Shown piece after piece: positions 26,001 to 38,439 of a stretch of DNA of 64,000 nt (its first letter is position 1; each line of letters starts with the position of its first letter). Location of the stretch: NCBI GenBank assembly GCA_028023455.1, contig JAQFVV010000569.1:248001-312000 (forward strand), in the 5' to 3' direction. The notes beneath the pieces are model-generated. The model was not told the DNA's origin. It searched no databases and saw only the letters and a list, made by a program, of their open reading frames with translations. A program made the translations under genes and the position numbers. The DNA comes from Epiperipatus broadwayi. Lineage: Eukaryota > Onychophora > Udeonychophora > Euonychophora > Peripatidae.

Positions 26001-27550
26001 CTCATCATAAATATTTTTAAAATTTCTCTAAAATGAAGAGTACAAATTGCGTTGAATAGCTTAATTGATTGTTACCTTTGAATTGGAATAAATTTCAATT
26101 ATAATCATATGTTTTAATTATTAGCAACCAATTTCATATTCATTTATTTGAGTGTTTAAATAGATAATATTAATAATTATAGGTTAATAAACATCCAATG
26201 AAAACTTAATATATCTTTTATATAATGAGATTTTACATTATAGAGTTGGAAATGAGCTAATAGATTGTTGATAATAAATTCTCATGGAATATTCTAGTTT
26301 AACATATAAACAAGGCAATAATTATGTATCTCTTTATCGAAAGATATGAATGAATGTTTATACTTTTTATTTAATGTTTATTAAATTAGATATACGTTTG
26401 AGTCAAATATTATTTTGTTTCAACATTTTAAATAGTGTTTATATTTAAAAACGTTTTGTAAAAAAACACAGTTATAGTTATCTAGAAGCTCATTTGTTTA
26501 GATAAAATGCAGTATCATTAAATATTGAAATAGATTTAAATTACTACAATAATAATGGATTAATAAAGAATATTGGAATCTGCTTTAGTTATTAATTGGA
26601 TTTGATTTTCATTAAATTGCTAATCAAATAGTTAGCCACTGCTCATTGCAGTTTACTTTGTAATTGTGATAGATTTATTTGATGTCTGGAGCAGATAATC
26701 TCATTACTCTTTCGTTTACATATAGCTTAAACCAATTAGACCCTAATAGAGAATATTTTGTGCTTTATGATGGTGTATTACATAATGGCGACCCAATTGA
26801 GCTAGACTAGATTAAACTAAATTGGATTAGATTTTAGATTTTTGATCAGATCAGATTGATCATTCTACCCACCATCAGCATTAATCAAATTTCATCAGTT
26901 ATAATATATTGTTGATAGTGAAATTATCAAGAAAGTATAAAAATTCATGGGAATTATCTATTTTGGAATTTAAACAGAAGCTGAAGAATAATAATAAGAT
27001 TTGTTTTAAAGAAAATAAAATACTGAGGATGTGGTGTGTAATGAAGAAATGTCAGTATATTGAAGAAGTTAAAGTGCAAATGGATAAGCTTGGCTTGTTT
27101 ATTGATTGAAGAATATAACATGGATGGTAAGAGAATGCAATTTATTAACAGTATTATAAAAAAGGACAAATGTAAAGTGTTAAGTAATAATGTGTAATAT
27201 AACATATATCTTTTCAGTGTGGAATGTCCTCATATTTTCTGCAGATATAAGGTTACATAAAGAAAGTAATCCTTTGTGATATTAATTTTGCTGATTCATT
27301 TATGCATAGGTCATCTAAATATATTGGTAAATTGTTACAAGATTGTTTAGGATTTGGGAAAATACTATCACTTGCTCTTTTTACTTTGAAGATAGAATAA
27401 AAATATAGTGATTAATGACAATGACACTACTGCTTCCTTAGATGTGACAAAATGTATTGTTATATTGACAGAGTGTTTTCCATAAAAATAATGGAAGATG
27501 CATTGAAAATAAAAATGTTTTAAATATGTTATAAAATATATCACTGATTC
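23090..27550. other. AT-rich DNA, mostly featureless
   Basis: No complete gene. A direct repeat AATATTTAGC(G/A)CTAATATA lies near 23,796 and 23,845. One possible exon on the minus strand is listed separately at 24,630-24,757. The 66-codon plus frame at 26,909-27,109 has no recognised domain. Confidence 0.5.
24630..24757 (-). CDS. Possible orphan exon (low confidence)
   Basis: On the minus strand a 15-T tract ending TATAG, a good 3' splice-site shape, immediately precedes an open frame beginning FPFSHFVAVFFGTLSQTAIQ. The open frame continues past 24,630. The sequence is hydrophobic and less biased than its surroundings. I do not recognise the protein. No partner exon with a matching donor was found, so this may be chance. 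Confidence 0.15.
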
Positions 27551-27559
27551 CTTACATTT

Positions 27560-30338
27560 TATTTTCCCATCCCATTATAAATGGTGATCTCGTTAGGGTT
27601 CGCAACATCAGGAGTCAGGACTCCCATGGGGTGGGGTCATTAGAACTCATATCCTTCCCAAAAGAGGAAATGTGGGTTCCAAATCAAGACTAAAGTGTTT
27701 CAACAGAGGAGGACATGGTACTGTACAGAACCAATTGCAATGCCAGAACAGAATCATCAGTCATGACAGGGATGGCAGGAATTGGAGATCCACAAGATTC
27801 CATAACAAAGACATCAAGCAAGAAAACTGGAGGGTCAGGGCCAATACATCTATGCTTTCTATTTCCATGAGCAGATAGAACTAAGGGAGAGTCCCACAGG
27901 TCTAAAAGATCATCGGTAGGCACACCATATCTGCCGGAAGAGAAATTAGACTGGGATGATCACAAATTTAGAACTCTCAGATCTACTCTTACCCTTCTGA
28001 ATAGGAACAATGGGTGGAATAAGATTTATGACTAATGATTCACAGGTAGGAACTATGGCTTTGCTGTCTGCCTCATCTTCAGTGGGGCCCTCATGCCATT
28101 TGCCCTTTTGTAAGTATTTTAATTTGGTTACATTGGAGAGAATTCACATGAAGATTCTTCTGCTTTAGCAGTGCAGAAGGGTGATGGGGAAGGTTCAAAG
28201 GACCCATAGACTGAATGTTATAATGAGATTTCTTCATCAAGTTGGAAGAAGCACTGGAGAAACCTGGGTAAGAAGGTTTCATGGGTGGAACAATATTAAA
28301 ACTGCATTTGTGAATTTTTTTCTTTATCTGATTGCATTGTTAACATATTTTATTTGGGCATGTTTTTATTATAAATTCTTATTAAGAGCAAAAAAACACT
28401 AAGAGGATACACCTCACAGGATGATGATAAGGTGAGATTCATTATAATAAATAAGCCCTGAGATGGATAGAGGAGAAAGTCCTCTTCCCAACATGATCCT
28501 AAAGTCAGCAACATTTGTATACACCTTGGAGTCAACATCTATAATGGCCTGTATCTGAAGAAAATTACATTGCCTTATGATGCCAGAAATATCTGCAATT
28601 CAGCTCTTCCAAAATTAATTTAGCAATTCTGGATGTAGCCTTCAATGAAAGCTGGTTAGTGAAGGTCAATTGAAATTAAATAGTGTTCATCAAAGGACTT
28701 AAAACCTCTTTGGCAATCACATTCCAAAACTGCACCACTACATATCAATCATTTGGGTGGAGAAGAATCTTGAAGACTGAAGGCCAAATGTCATGAGCCT
28801 TGAATGACCCATACGATACTTGGATGGGAAATTTGAATAATTTTAATTGTTGTCTGTGTTAGACAAAATTATTGCATTTGGATTCTTATAGATTTGAAAG
28901 GATCTCATGAGTAGACTAAGTATGGATTGATTAAATTGTTCATTGACAATATGCTGCTGGAAGATATCATATAGGGATGCTTGATTGGGCGATGGCAATT
29001 GGTTATCAAAAGCATCTTCTGTGGGATTTACATTGTCCCTGTCAATTATCAGGATGGCCTTCTTGAGAAAGATCATGTGAGGAATTACTTCATCCTCACT
29101 TGCATAGGCCAGGAAAGTAGATCCAGGAAATTTAGTGATGACCACAGATTTTCCAGAATATGAGATTTTAGGAATGATATCAGGAAGCATAAATGTTGGA
29201 CCAGAAACTTTCAATTTGTAAGCAGAGGAGTTGTTCAATTCAGGAAAAGCTTCTTTATTCTGTGATGTTGGTAGTTTAATCACCAGCTCAGGTCTTGAGT
29301 TACATTCTGATGTTTGACATTTCATTGTAATCTCCAAATTTGAATGTCTGGAAGACTTTCACTAGAGGAAAACATGAACAAGCAGATTTAGAATAGCTTA
29401 GGGAATGAAAAATGTGACTAGAAATCATATTGCAGGCTCTTACATTATCAGATGTCAGACCAGACTTTTCTGAGGGATTTTATGATTGTTCAGCAACTTA
29501 GTGGTTCCATCAGTAACATTATAATCTCCTGTGATTATGGGGTTGTTGGAAATACTATCATGGTCAGGTCATAACTTGTTTTTCTTAGGAATAGATTCTT
29601 GTCCAGACAGTTAAATAGCATATTCAGCCTCTCCCTGAAAACTCATGTGGTTAATTTTGGCATTTTCATACATTATCTCCATGTTCATTGAGTCAGAAAT
29701 GGGTACATTAGATCCTATGGTATTTTTAAAAAAAATTAAAAACCAATGGTACCAATGTTGCATCACTTTTCAAGTTGTATCTTTCTTCCAGGATGCGATA
29801 AAATTCTGATTTTTAATGGACTTAGCTGCCATTGGAATGCATATTACTAGATTGAGAAATTTAGATCAAATCATGATCTAAAGTGACTTCAGACCATGCA
29901 ATGTGTTGCCACATTTTTGCATTTTCAGATACACACCTTTAAACTTTAACTTTGAATTATTGGGAGTTTTTGCAATAGAATTACTTTTCTGATGGATACA
30001 CCTGATTGTTTTTTGATATAAGTAGGCTTAGGGTGGGAAACTTGCTTATTAGCTTTGAAATTAGGATTTGACTTGGGTTTGGGATGGTTAACTTTGTGAT
30101 TGGAATTTACATGACTGATTTTTGTATTCACAATGGTTTTATATTTCAGGTAATCATTGGAAATGTACTTTACCAATTGATCTAAGGCTGAATTTAGATT
30201 AGAACATGTATTTCTAGTGTTTCTCCTGATTCCTGCTTTCTTTTCAGACATTTTAAAGCATAATATGGAATATTTTTCATGGACAACAGTATCTTTGCAG
30301 GTTCTAATATTGGCTGAAGCCTGTCTGTAGGCAGTCAT
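27560..30338 (-). pseudogene. Unidentified coding-like relic, probably minus strand
   Basis: This ~2.8 kb block is visibly less AT-rich than its flanks and has longer open frames. Minus-strand pieces in order are: a basic Lys/Asn/Pro/His-rich piece (29,946-30,338, 130 codons) with repeated NHPKP-like motifs; a 164-codon frame (28,843-29,337) with balanced amino-acid use; shorter frames at 28,350-28,538, 28,091-28,282 and 27,690-27,923. Frames between them are interrupted by stops. I do not recognise any domain. It may be a decayed retroelement, an old endogenised viral segment or a processed pseudogene; the sequence alone does not decide. Confidence 0.4.
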
Positions 30339-30339
30339 C

Positions 30340-31660
30340 TATGTTCTTTAGAATGGACAGCAAATTATAAAAATGGTGAGTGAAATTACTAATGTTTTTT
30401 AATAAAAATAAGTTTAATCAAGAGAGCTATACCTAATTAAATTTTGAAGAACTTTTTTTCTTCAAATATCCTACTTAATGAGTTGCAAACTAGACTGTTT
30501 CTAGTGGAGCAAAGACAGAGTGATTATTCCAAGTTGAAAACTAGAAACTGATTCAAAATGTTTTACCTGTTAAGTAGAAAAGTAATGTTGTGTATAAAAT
30601 TTTTGTGTAAGTATGTTGTCACATGTAGGTAAATTGAAGTGCAGTATTGAAAAAAGTTTAAAGGAGCATGGATACAAGTGTGGAAAAAGTAAAAATAATA
30701 ATGATTTAAAGACTGCTTCAGTTTTCTTGGATCATGAAAAGACATGTAAAATGTAAATTTACGTTTGACACTCAAAGTGTTAAAATTTCTTCATGAAGAA
30801 TGAAACTATAATAATAAAAAAATAAGAAGGCAATTTTAATAAACAGAAATAAAATGAATATAATTACTAAACAAGTTGATAACATTAAAATTTGGAATTC
30901 ATGGAATTTGAGTTGATGATATTTGCTTCTGTTTTGGTTTTTGAATTTAACAACAGTTGAGGCAGGTTAAGGAATTAACAAAAAGTACATCTGCAGATTG
31001 AAAGACTGTATATAATAATTAAGTACCATTATATTTATTATTTATATATATACAAAACTTTTTCCAAGTTTTTTTTTTTTTTACTTTGCTCTATTGTCAT
31101 ACATTTTATATACATTTCAAAAAACAATTAGATAAATAGTAGACAACAGCTTATAATTAAATATTTGAATTTGTAAATAGGTGGATTTGAGGAGATAACA
31201 AATTTCAATTAAAGATAGCAGTATTACTTAACAATCTACAGAAAATTATCCATAATAATACATTAAAATATGTAACATTCTTAAAAATTCTCATTAATTT
31301 AGTGTGATTTAGCATTGAGTACAATGATGTAAACAGTTTGAACCCAAAATATTGAAGTTTAGACTAATAACAAAAATTACTATTTCAATTAAGTTTTGAA
31401 AGATAACATTTTATACAAATGGTGTCTCATTATACCTGACAAATAAATAGAAATAATAATATAATGATTATTATCATAGTATTACTATATTACACATTGA
31501 GGAAAAAAAGTTGACACTGTCCTATTTGTTCAAGGAAATTTGTATAATAATAGGATCGTTTATATCTTTCAGTTCAACACTGAAGTGCAACGAAAACAAC
31601 AAATATTAAATATATTTTTTATTATTCATAAAATATCTAGTTAATGATGAATATTAAAGA
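30340..31660. other. AT-rich DNA, no gene
   Basis: No supported feature. The frame at 30,563-30,775 lacks any domain or context. A T-run lies near 31,070. Confidence 0.55.
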
Positions 31661-31666
31661 CTTATT

Positions 31667-32722
31667 TTATTTTATCTTTTTTAAAAATAAACTGCTAAAA
31701 GAGTATATTGTAAGGGAACGAAATTCTTTATGAGTTAAGAAATAAACAAAACATGGTAAAGCAAACGTAAAATAATCGAATTCAAAAGCTATTAGTGTGA
31801 AATAACAGCAGTAGAAAAAAAAATTCGGTGAGTTATTAATGTATTTAAAAATAAATCCTACACTTAATAACCCTATTGCATTTATTAGTGAAGCCATTAT
31901 ATGAATCCCAACCATGACATTTAATAAAATGAAAAGCGATTTTGATTCCTTTTGTTGACTTTTGCTGCTTCTCTGCTGAAGATTGTTTTTATTTATTTGG
32001 ACTTTATAATATCTAATAGTTATAAGAACATTTAATATAAATGCTGTTATTTGTGGTAAATTGCAAAAAACAATACCAAATACAAAATTCAATGCCTTCA
32101 TTGTATTGGAAGGATGCGGATTAAAGTCAAATCCTAGTATGCTTAAGACCTGCCCATTGTAACAAGTAGGAACAAAATGTAAAGCAAACTGAAACTGCAA
32201 ACTTATGGAAACACACAGAAGGAAAATTACTCCTAATATTATATCAACTCGATTTGACGCAATCCAAGCTTTATAAATGAATGGGTAAAAAATCGATACA
32301 AAACGAAACAATGATACAATTAACGTTAAATTATAAGAATAGACAATAAAAGTAGCATATGAAATGGCATATATATTAGATAAATAAAAATGTAATAGTT
32401 TATTAGAACTATCAAGATTATAAGAATAATAAATTGCGGGTAAACCTGAATTTAAAAACAGTAAATTGCAAACAGAGTCAAGAATGAAAAATTTTTTCAT
32501 CTGCTCGACTAATTGCATTCTCATAATCACGATTACAATAATAAAACTACCTATAACACCAAGTCCCCAAACACTCGGCCCTAGAAAACAGATCATATCA
32601 ACAGCTATAGGATAAGACGTCACTACTAAAAAATTCTCAGAGTCATTTGTCCAACAAATATTATGCATTGTATTTCGCAAATAAATTACTTGTCTTCCCA
32701 AAATATAAAAGAAATTATACAA
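31667..32722 (-). CDS. Orphan seven-transmembrane receptor, rhodopsin-like, intronless
   Basis: This is an uninterrupted frame of 351 codons whose hydrophobic pattern fits a G-protein-coupled receptor in the plasma membrane. Approximate helices are TM1 46-67, TM2 78-100, TM3 112-138, TM4 160-178, TM5 208-235, TM6 268-292 and TM7 300-325. The N-terminus is short and has an NDS glycosylation site at residue 26. TM3 ends in LFRF (Arg140) in place of the usual DRY, followed by YP in loop 2. TM7 has LPCFVYF where class A receptors have NPxxY. A cysteine lies in loop ECL2 (~187), but the usual partner cysteine at the start of TM3 is absent. The loop between TM5 and TM6 is basic and polar. Met19 is an alternative start. 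Length and helix spacing are normal, and it is intact in a region of decayed elements, which argues for a real gene. Ligand and subfamily are unknown. Confidence 0.75.
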   Translation of the reverse strand: MYNFFYILGRQVIYLRNTMHNICWTNDSENFLVVTSYPIAVDMICFLGPSVWGLGVIGSFIIVIVIMRMQLVEQMKKFFILDSVCNLLFLNSGLPAIYYSYNLDSSNKLLHFYLSNIYAISYATFIVYSYNLTLIVSLFRFVSIFYPFIYKAWIASNRVDIILGVIFLLCVSISLQFQFALHFVPTCYNGQVLSILGFDFNPHPSNTMKALNFVFGIVFCNLPQITAFILNVLITIRYYKVQINKNNLQQRSSKSQQKESKSLFILLNVMVGIHIMASLINAIGLLSVGFIFKYINNSPNFFFYCCYFTLIAFEFDYFTFALPCFVYFLTHKEFRSLTIYSFSSLFLKKIK

Positions 32723-33100
32723 ATAATCCTTAGAAATACATTATTTTAATTTTTAATTCAGAAATGAATTTATCGAATAATAAAAAGCAATTATCATGTA
32801 TAATTTAAAAAATAAGAGCTTTATATATATTATTTATACACAACTGCTAAAAGCTTCTAAAATATTTTGATGAAATCATTTTTGGAATAAATAAGTTATT
32901 GAAAAATTGTTATTTATTTATATAATACCTTTATATATTAAAATATGCAAGGTCTTATAAATGAAAATATTGAAAGTTTTTTAATAATATATTTCTTATA
33001 ATTTTATTATTATTATTTTCTTTATTTTGAATTCAGCAAAGTTATAGTAATGCAAAACACCAACTAAAAATTGAAAAGCATGTGATGTGATGTATTTGGC
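32723..33100. other. Spacer between receptor gene and LINE
   Basis: AT-rich and without ORFs. It would include the promoter of the minus-strand receptor gene, but no specific element can be defended. Confidence 0.4.
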
Positions 33101-33181
33101 TTCTCCTTAAACGAAGTCAAGAATATCTCAGCAACTATGCCCAGATAAACCTGTTAGCCACTTTATTTTCCATTCCCCACT

Positions 33182-36100
33182 CTAAGTCTTCCCATATTCT
33201 GCCCCATCCCATTTCCACAACATGATCTTTGTCAACTCTATGGCCTTTAAATCTAAACCCCCCTTATCTTTTTGCAAACCCAGCATAAAAGCTAATAACT
33301 CACTTTCTGTATAGTCACTTTGTTCATACTTATTCTCCCATAACTTCATTATCTGTACCCTTTCTGCTTTCAAGCATTTACATTCAATCAATAGATGCAT
33401 AATATTTTCTATACCTTCCTTACATAATTTGCATGCTAAATCACCCATAGTTTTCCATTTACAAGTATATTCTCTTGTTGCTAAAGATCCCATTCGAGCC
33501 TTAAACAATAATATACTTCCCTTACTATTATCATAAATTATCTCGTTTCCAATATTCCGTTTACTTCTATATATATTTAAACTCTTCTTACCCTCCATAC
33601 TACTTCTCTATATGTCCAACTTCCTATTTTTTATTAAGCTTCTATTTTTTTATCCCATTCCTTACCACTATAACACTCAAGAATCCTCGTAACACAATCA
33701 TCCCATCTTTTATACAAGTATACCAATATAAATTCTTTATCCAAATCTTTTGCATACCGCATTACCTTTCTCACCCATCTTGTTACCTGCCCTTTACTCA
33801 TAATCCAATTAAACACTATTTTGGCTATTCTTTTGCTATCAATAAACTGCAACCTACCAAACATTTTCATTTTACTTTTTCCATCTCTCATATAGAAACT
33901 TGACCATCCCATTTCTTCTTGAATTGCCTCCTTTGCTGTCCACACCTCTGCATCTAATGCATGACTTCCTACTTCCCTTTGTAATTTCCCTAAATAATCT
34001 AAAATCCTTTTACTAACACATAATGCATCATTACCATATGTTAACCCTGCTACTGCAACTCCCTTCCATACAATTCTATCTACATCATATTTATTATATG
34101 AAAATACTGCTTTACCTAACCCTTTCTTTTCTTTGCTTCATTTACCAAATTGTTCTCCCATTCATCCAAGCAATTTTCCTGATTACATAAGATGATTCTC
34201 AAATACCTATATCTATCCACCACACTTAACTTTATATATCCCAATAAAAAAATCTACATCCTCTCTTTCCCCAGTATTAACCATCATTATATTTGATTTT
34301 TCTTCACTAAATTTAATCCACATCTCTTTACCCACCCTTGCACATGTCCTCAACATAATAGCCATATCTTCTCTTCTTTCTGCACATAAAAGGATATCAT
34401 CTGCAAAAAAAGACCGAACAAAGTATATACTCCTTTGCCACCTATTAACGGTATCTCTACCCCTCTTACTAGTCTTTATATTGCTTTCTCCATGTCACTC
34501 AAAAACAACAAAAACAAAATCAGTGAAATAGGGCATCCTTGCCTTAATCCCACTCCATTTTAAACTTTAACTGATTCTATATCCCCTAATTGGTAAGTAT
34601 AATAATTATTTTCATATAATTTCTTAATAATATTTACTAAAGCTTCATCCATTCCCAAATTGGCGAATCTTACCCATAATCTATTTCTATTTACTCTATC
34701 ATATGCTTTCGCTATATCTATAAAACTCATATATAACGATCTCCATAAGTTGTGTAACTACAAACAAACTATCTCCTATATGCCTATCTGACCTAAAACC
34801 TCCTTGCATTTCCCCCACTACATTATTTTCTTCCATCCATTTTACAACTCTTCCAGCTACCATATGTGCAAAAACTTTATATAAAACTGATGTTACTGCT
34901 ATCGGTCTATAATTATTTAACTTTCTATGATCTTTACCCTTTCCTTTACATAATAATCTTATTCTTGTATTACTCCAACTACCTAGAAAAACTGTCTTCT
35001 GTGCCATCTTATTAAAACATGATAACTTTGCTTTTGCTCTATGCCCTAAATTCATTACCATCTCTGCTGCCCATCCATCTAAAGCTCTTGCCTTTCCAAT
35101 TTTCAATCTCTTCACTGCCTCATTCAGTTCCTTTGTTGTGAACCTAATATTCCCATTACTAACTGTTTTCATGTTTTCTATCACTAATTTTTTCACATTT
35201 AACATCTTTTCTATATCCATTACATATCTATTTCAGATTTTCTCTAGCTCACCTCTAGAGCTACATTCTATTCCCTCATCATCTATTAATACTATCTCTC
35301 TTTTCCCTACATTTCTCCTTTTAATGTAATTCCAACATTTTTTACTCTCATCTCTTCCACTTTTATTAATATCCTCCAGTAATTTACTATTTAACTTCAT
35401 CCTCTCTCTATAATTATCCATTTTAGCTAGCTTCTTCTTTTCTAAGTACTTTCCCCATTTAGCATTAATATCATTTACACTTTCTTTATTCTTAATAGCA
35501 CACTTATATTCACTGCATGCTTCTTTCCTCTCTTTTACACTTTTACTAACTCTCATTTTTTTATTACTTTTATTCTTCTGCATATTCTCGACTAAAATCC
35601 TATTTGCCACTTTTTCTATTTTACCCCACCAGTCCTTATACTCATCCCCAACCAACTGCTCCATGGTTTCTTCAACTTTTATTTTATACTCTTCCAACTT
35701 ATTCTTATCATTCACTCTCCATCCACATCTTTCACTATTAACTCTACCTTTATTTTTATCCTCCATCACATTACTAACCATTTCTATTACAATAAAGTTA
35801 TGATCACTATTACATACTCTCTCTTCATTATCAAACACCTTAATTTTCTGTATTTTATTCATTCCCTCTTTCTCTACCAATACATAATCTATTGTGTGAA
35901 ATACATTATTCCTAGACCATGTGTATTGTCCCTCATATACATTTAATAAATTCCCAATGCTCATATTTACTATTTGACAAAATTCCTTCAAAAACTGACC
36001 ATTTTTATTATCTACATCATCAATTTCTTCAATATGTCCATTCATATCCCCTATAACCATTATTCTCTTCCCCTTTTCTGTAAAACTCTGTATATCCTTA

Positions 36101-36603
36101 ACTAGGCATTCATATATACTATTGTTCCACTCCATTACAGTTTGACTATCTCCAGTGGAGAGATACAATATAGCCACCATCCATTCTTGTTTACCCAACC
36201 TTATTTCAAACCACAAATGCTCTTGACATTTAACAATATTTAAATATTTTTTCGATATAACGCCTATACCACCACCCCTTTTTTCTTTTTCTTTTCTGCT
36301 TATACCCTGCCATACTACCTTTTCCAAAATAGGTTCTTCTTCTTCTCTTAAATGAGTTTCCACTACTGCTAATACCTCAAGCCCTTCATTTTCAATTGCT
36401 TTATTTAATTTCAGCCACTCTTCTGGCCTCCTACCACCTTGCATATTCAAAAACCTAATTTTAACAATTTCTTCTTTCCTAACTACTCTTTTATAAATTC
36501 TTTTGATTCCTTCTTCTCCATTACGTTTATAACAAACTTTCTTACCATTAATCTTACAACACCATTCCCTCTCCACATCTACACTTATATCTAAATCAAT
36601 CAT
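33182..36603 (-). pseudogene. LINE ORF2: endonuclease, reverse transcriptase, CCHC (broken)
   Basis: The frame from 36,603 carries a complete-looking exonuclease/endonuclease/phosphatase domain: IRFLNMQGG near residue 48, VVETHL, GDMNGHI, TIDYVLV and a terminal SDH. One in-frame TGA near 35,231 separates it from the RT start (34,699-35,220), with ARALDGWAAEM, NNYRPIAVTSVLYK and GEMQGGFRSDR. After a frameshift near 34,725 come FIDIAKAYDRVNRN, GLRQGCPIS and the catalytic FFADD at ~34,398-34,412. Further frameshifts follow. The C-terminal pieces are 33,634-33,945 (103 codons) and 33,182-33,598 (138 codons). The last contains CKLCKEGIENIMHLLIEC, a CCHC knuckle typical of LINE ORF2 ends. The protein would nick target DNA and reverse-transcribe LINE RNA. 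This copy cannot. Confidence 0.85.
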
Positions 36604-36774
36604 CTTTTGCTTATTTCTTATATCCCCTCCATTCTTCTTCTTTTTGATAATATTAGTTTAAAAGCCCACCCCCCTTTAAAAGTTTCCTGAATTATATTCT
36701 TTAAATATCAGACTCCCTAAAACTTCACTTCCTTGTTTTCCTAAGTGCAAACCATCTTTATTATATAACTCCCT

Positions 36775-37641
36775 CTATCCAATAAACCAATCCCATACAT
36801 CCACAAACACAACATTATTTCTCTCACACAATTTTTTCACTCTCTCATTTATAGAACATACCCTATCTAACAAATGCCTTTTATCAAATCTTGGTAATAG
36901 TCTCATTGCTCCTACTCTTCCTTTAATCTCTCTCAAATTCCTAATCAATTCTACATACTCATCCATTACTTTCTTTGATGGCTCTAACAAATTATTAGTC
37001 CCTACAATTACATATACATCTCTACTACCTTGCTTTCTTACTTTATCTGTCACATCCCTAATTTTTGCTCCAGGCAAACATACTCTAACATACCTGCTTC
37101 TATTTTCTCTTGCAATTATATCCCCACATTCTCTTATTAGTAAATCTCCTATCAATACTGTCTCATAGTCTACTTTCTCTACTCCATCTGTAACATTTTC
37201 TACCACATTCTGGACCTCCTTATTCATTTCTTCCTAATCATTTCTACTCAATAATTAATTTATCTCCTCACACTTCATCTCTAACAATTTAATTTTACTT
37301 CTACATCCTTCACTTCTTCCTCTATCTTATTTATTCTCTGGCTAATTATCTCCATTGCATTACTACTTCCTCCACTCATATTTCCTGACACTTCACTAAA
37401 ACCATACTCTGTCCTAACTTCCTTAACTACATTTTGCTCCCTCTCCTCTGACTTTCTCTCTAGACTATCTACACTTAAAAACCACTTTCTCACCTATTTA
37501 ATCACATTTGCACAATGACTACATATCCAGTAACCTGTTACATCCTTCCTATTCTTATTTAAACATTTCAATTGATACATTTCAGCACATACTGTACACT
37601 CTATTATTGCTCTTCTAACTCCTTTCTGTCAATCATATATA
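36775..37641 (-). pseudogene. LINE ORF1: PHD-like finger, coiled coil, SGNH-hydrolase-like domain (broken)
   Basis: The 5' part (about 37,641-37,500) reads ECTVCAEMYQLKCL, then TGYWICSHC, a Cys pattern typical of a PHD finger. A TAG at ~37,497 follows in frame. The next 70 codons (37,281-37,493) are charged and probably coiled-coil. A frameshift and two stops lead to 37,227, from which 150 codons resemble an SGNH/GDSL esterase: VLIGDLLIRE at the block I position, then VIVGTNNL at block III, and LLPRFDKRHLLDRV with VVFVDVWDWF at the end. The nucleophile position of block I reads GDLL, not GDSL, so the catalytic serine seems to be lost. Such ORF1 proteins bind LINE RNA. The esterase role is unclear in the family. 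Confidence 0.75.
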
Positions 37642-37705
37642 CATTGCATCATACAAATGCAATCCATATTCTTATTTTTCAAGTCACCTATTCTATATTG
37701 GACTT

Positions 37706-38130
37706 TATAATATCTCTCCTATTCTTTAAACACCATTATACAAAAAAATAAAAAAACTTTTTTTACTTTTTCCCAAACTTGATCAAACTATAGCCACATG
37801 TAACATTGCCTTTTATCTCAAAATAAATGTTTATTTTAAAATTTAAAAAACCTTCAGTAACAAACTTAACTAAAATGAATTAAACTTACTTACAACTTTT
37901 TTATAAATACCTCTCCTATTCTTCAAACACCCTTATAAAGGAAAATTAAAACTTTTTTTTTACTTTTTCCCAAACCTGATCAAAACTATATCCTCTTGTC
38001 TTCTAACGCTAGGCCTCCCAAACAAACGTTGCCTTTCTTCTCAAAACAAATACCTATTTTAAAATTCAAAACACCTTCAGTAACAAACTTAACTAAATCA
38101 AATTAAACTTACACAAAACTTTTTTATAAA
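37706..38130 (-). repeat. Tandem 5' monomers of the LINE
   Basis: Two ~200-220 bp units start near 37,706 and 37,903, with a partial third from 38,126. Shared blocks are CTCTCCTATTCTT, ACTTTTTCCCAAAC, TGATCAAA, CCTTCAGTAACAAACTTAAC. Each contains the plus-strand T-run before ACTTTTTCCC. Tandem promoter monomers at LINE 5' ends are known, for example in mouse L1. A regulatory role here is inferred. Confidence 0.65.
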
Positions 38131-38439
38131 TATCCTTACGCTATCACACATTCAAAAAGAACAACTTTTTTTTTAAAAAGAAAAAAACTTCTAATCCTAA
38201 AATGGCGAACGAAAATCTTTCTAACAGTTAAATACAAAAATTTTCAATCTTTCAAATAACTCACTTTCTCGATCACAATTTATACTTTCATTCACAATCA
38301 TTATTTTTTATAATTGCTGCTTTCAAAAGATCAATCTTGCATATAAAGAAAAATAGAACTAAAGTTTTTTTAAAATATCAAAATTCAACTTAGCTAGCAA
38401 CCTCACATGATTATTGCGGTGCCATCTGTGCCAAAAATG

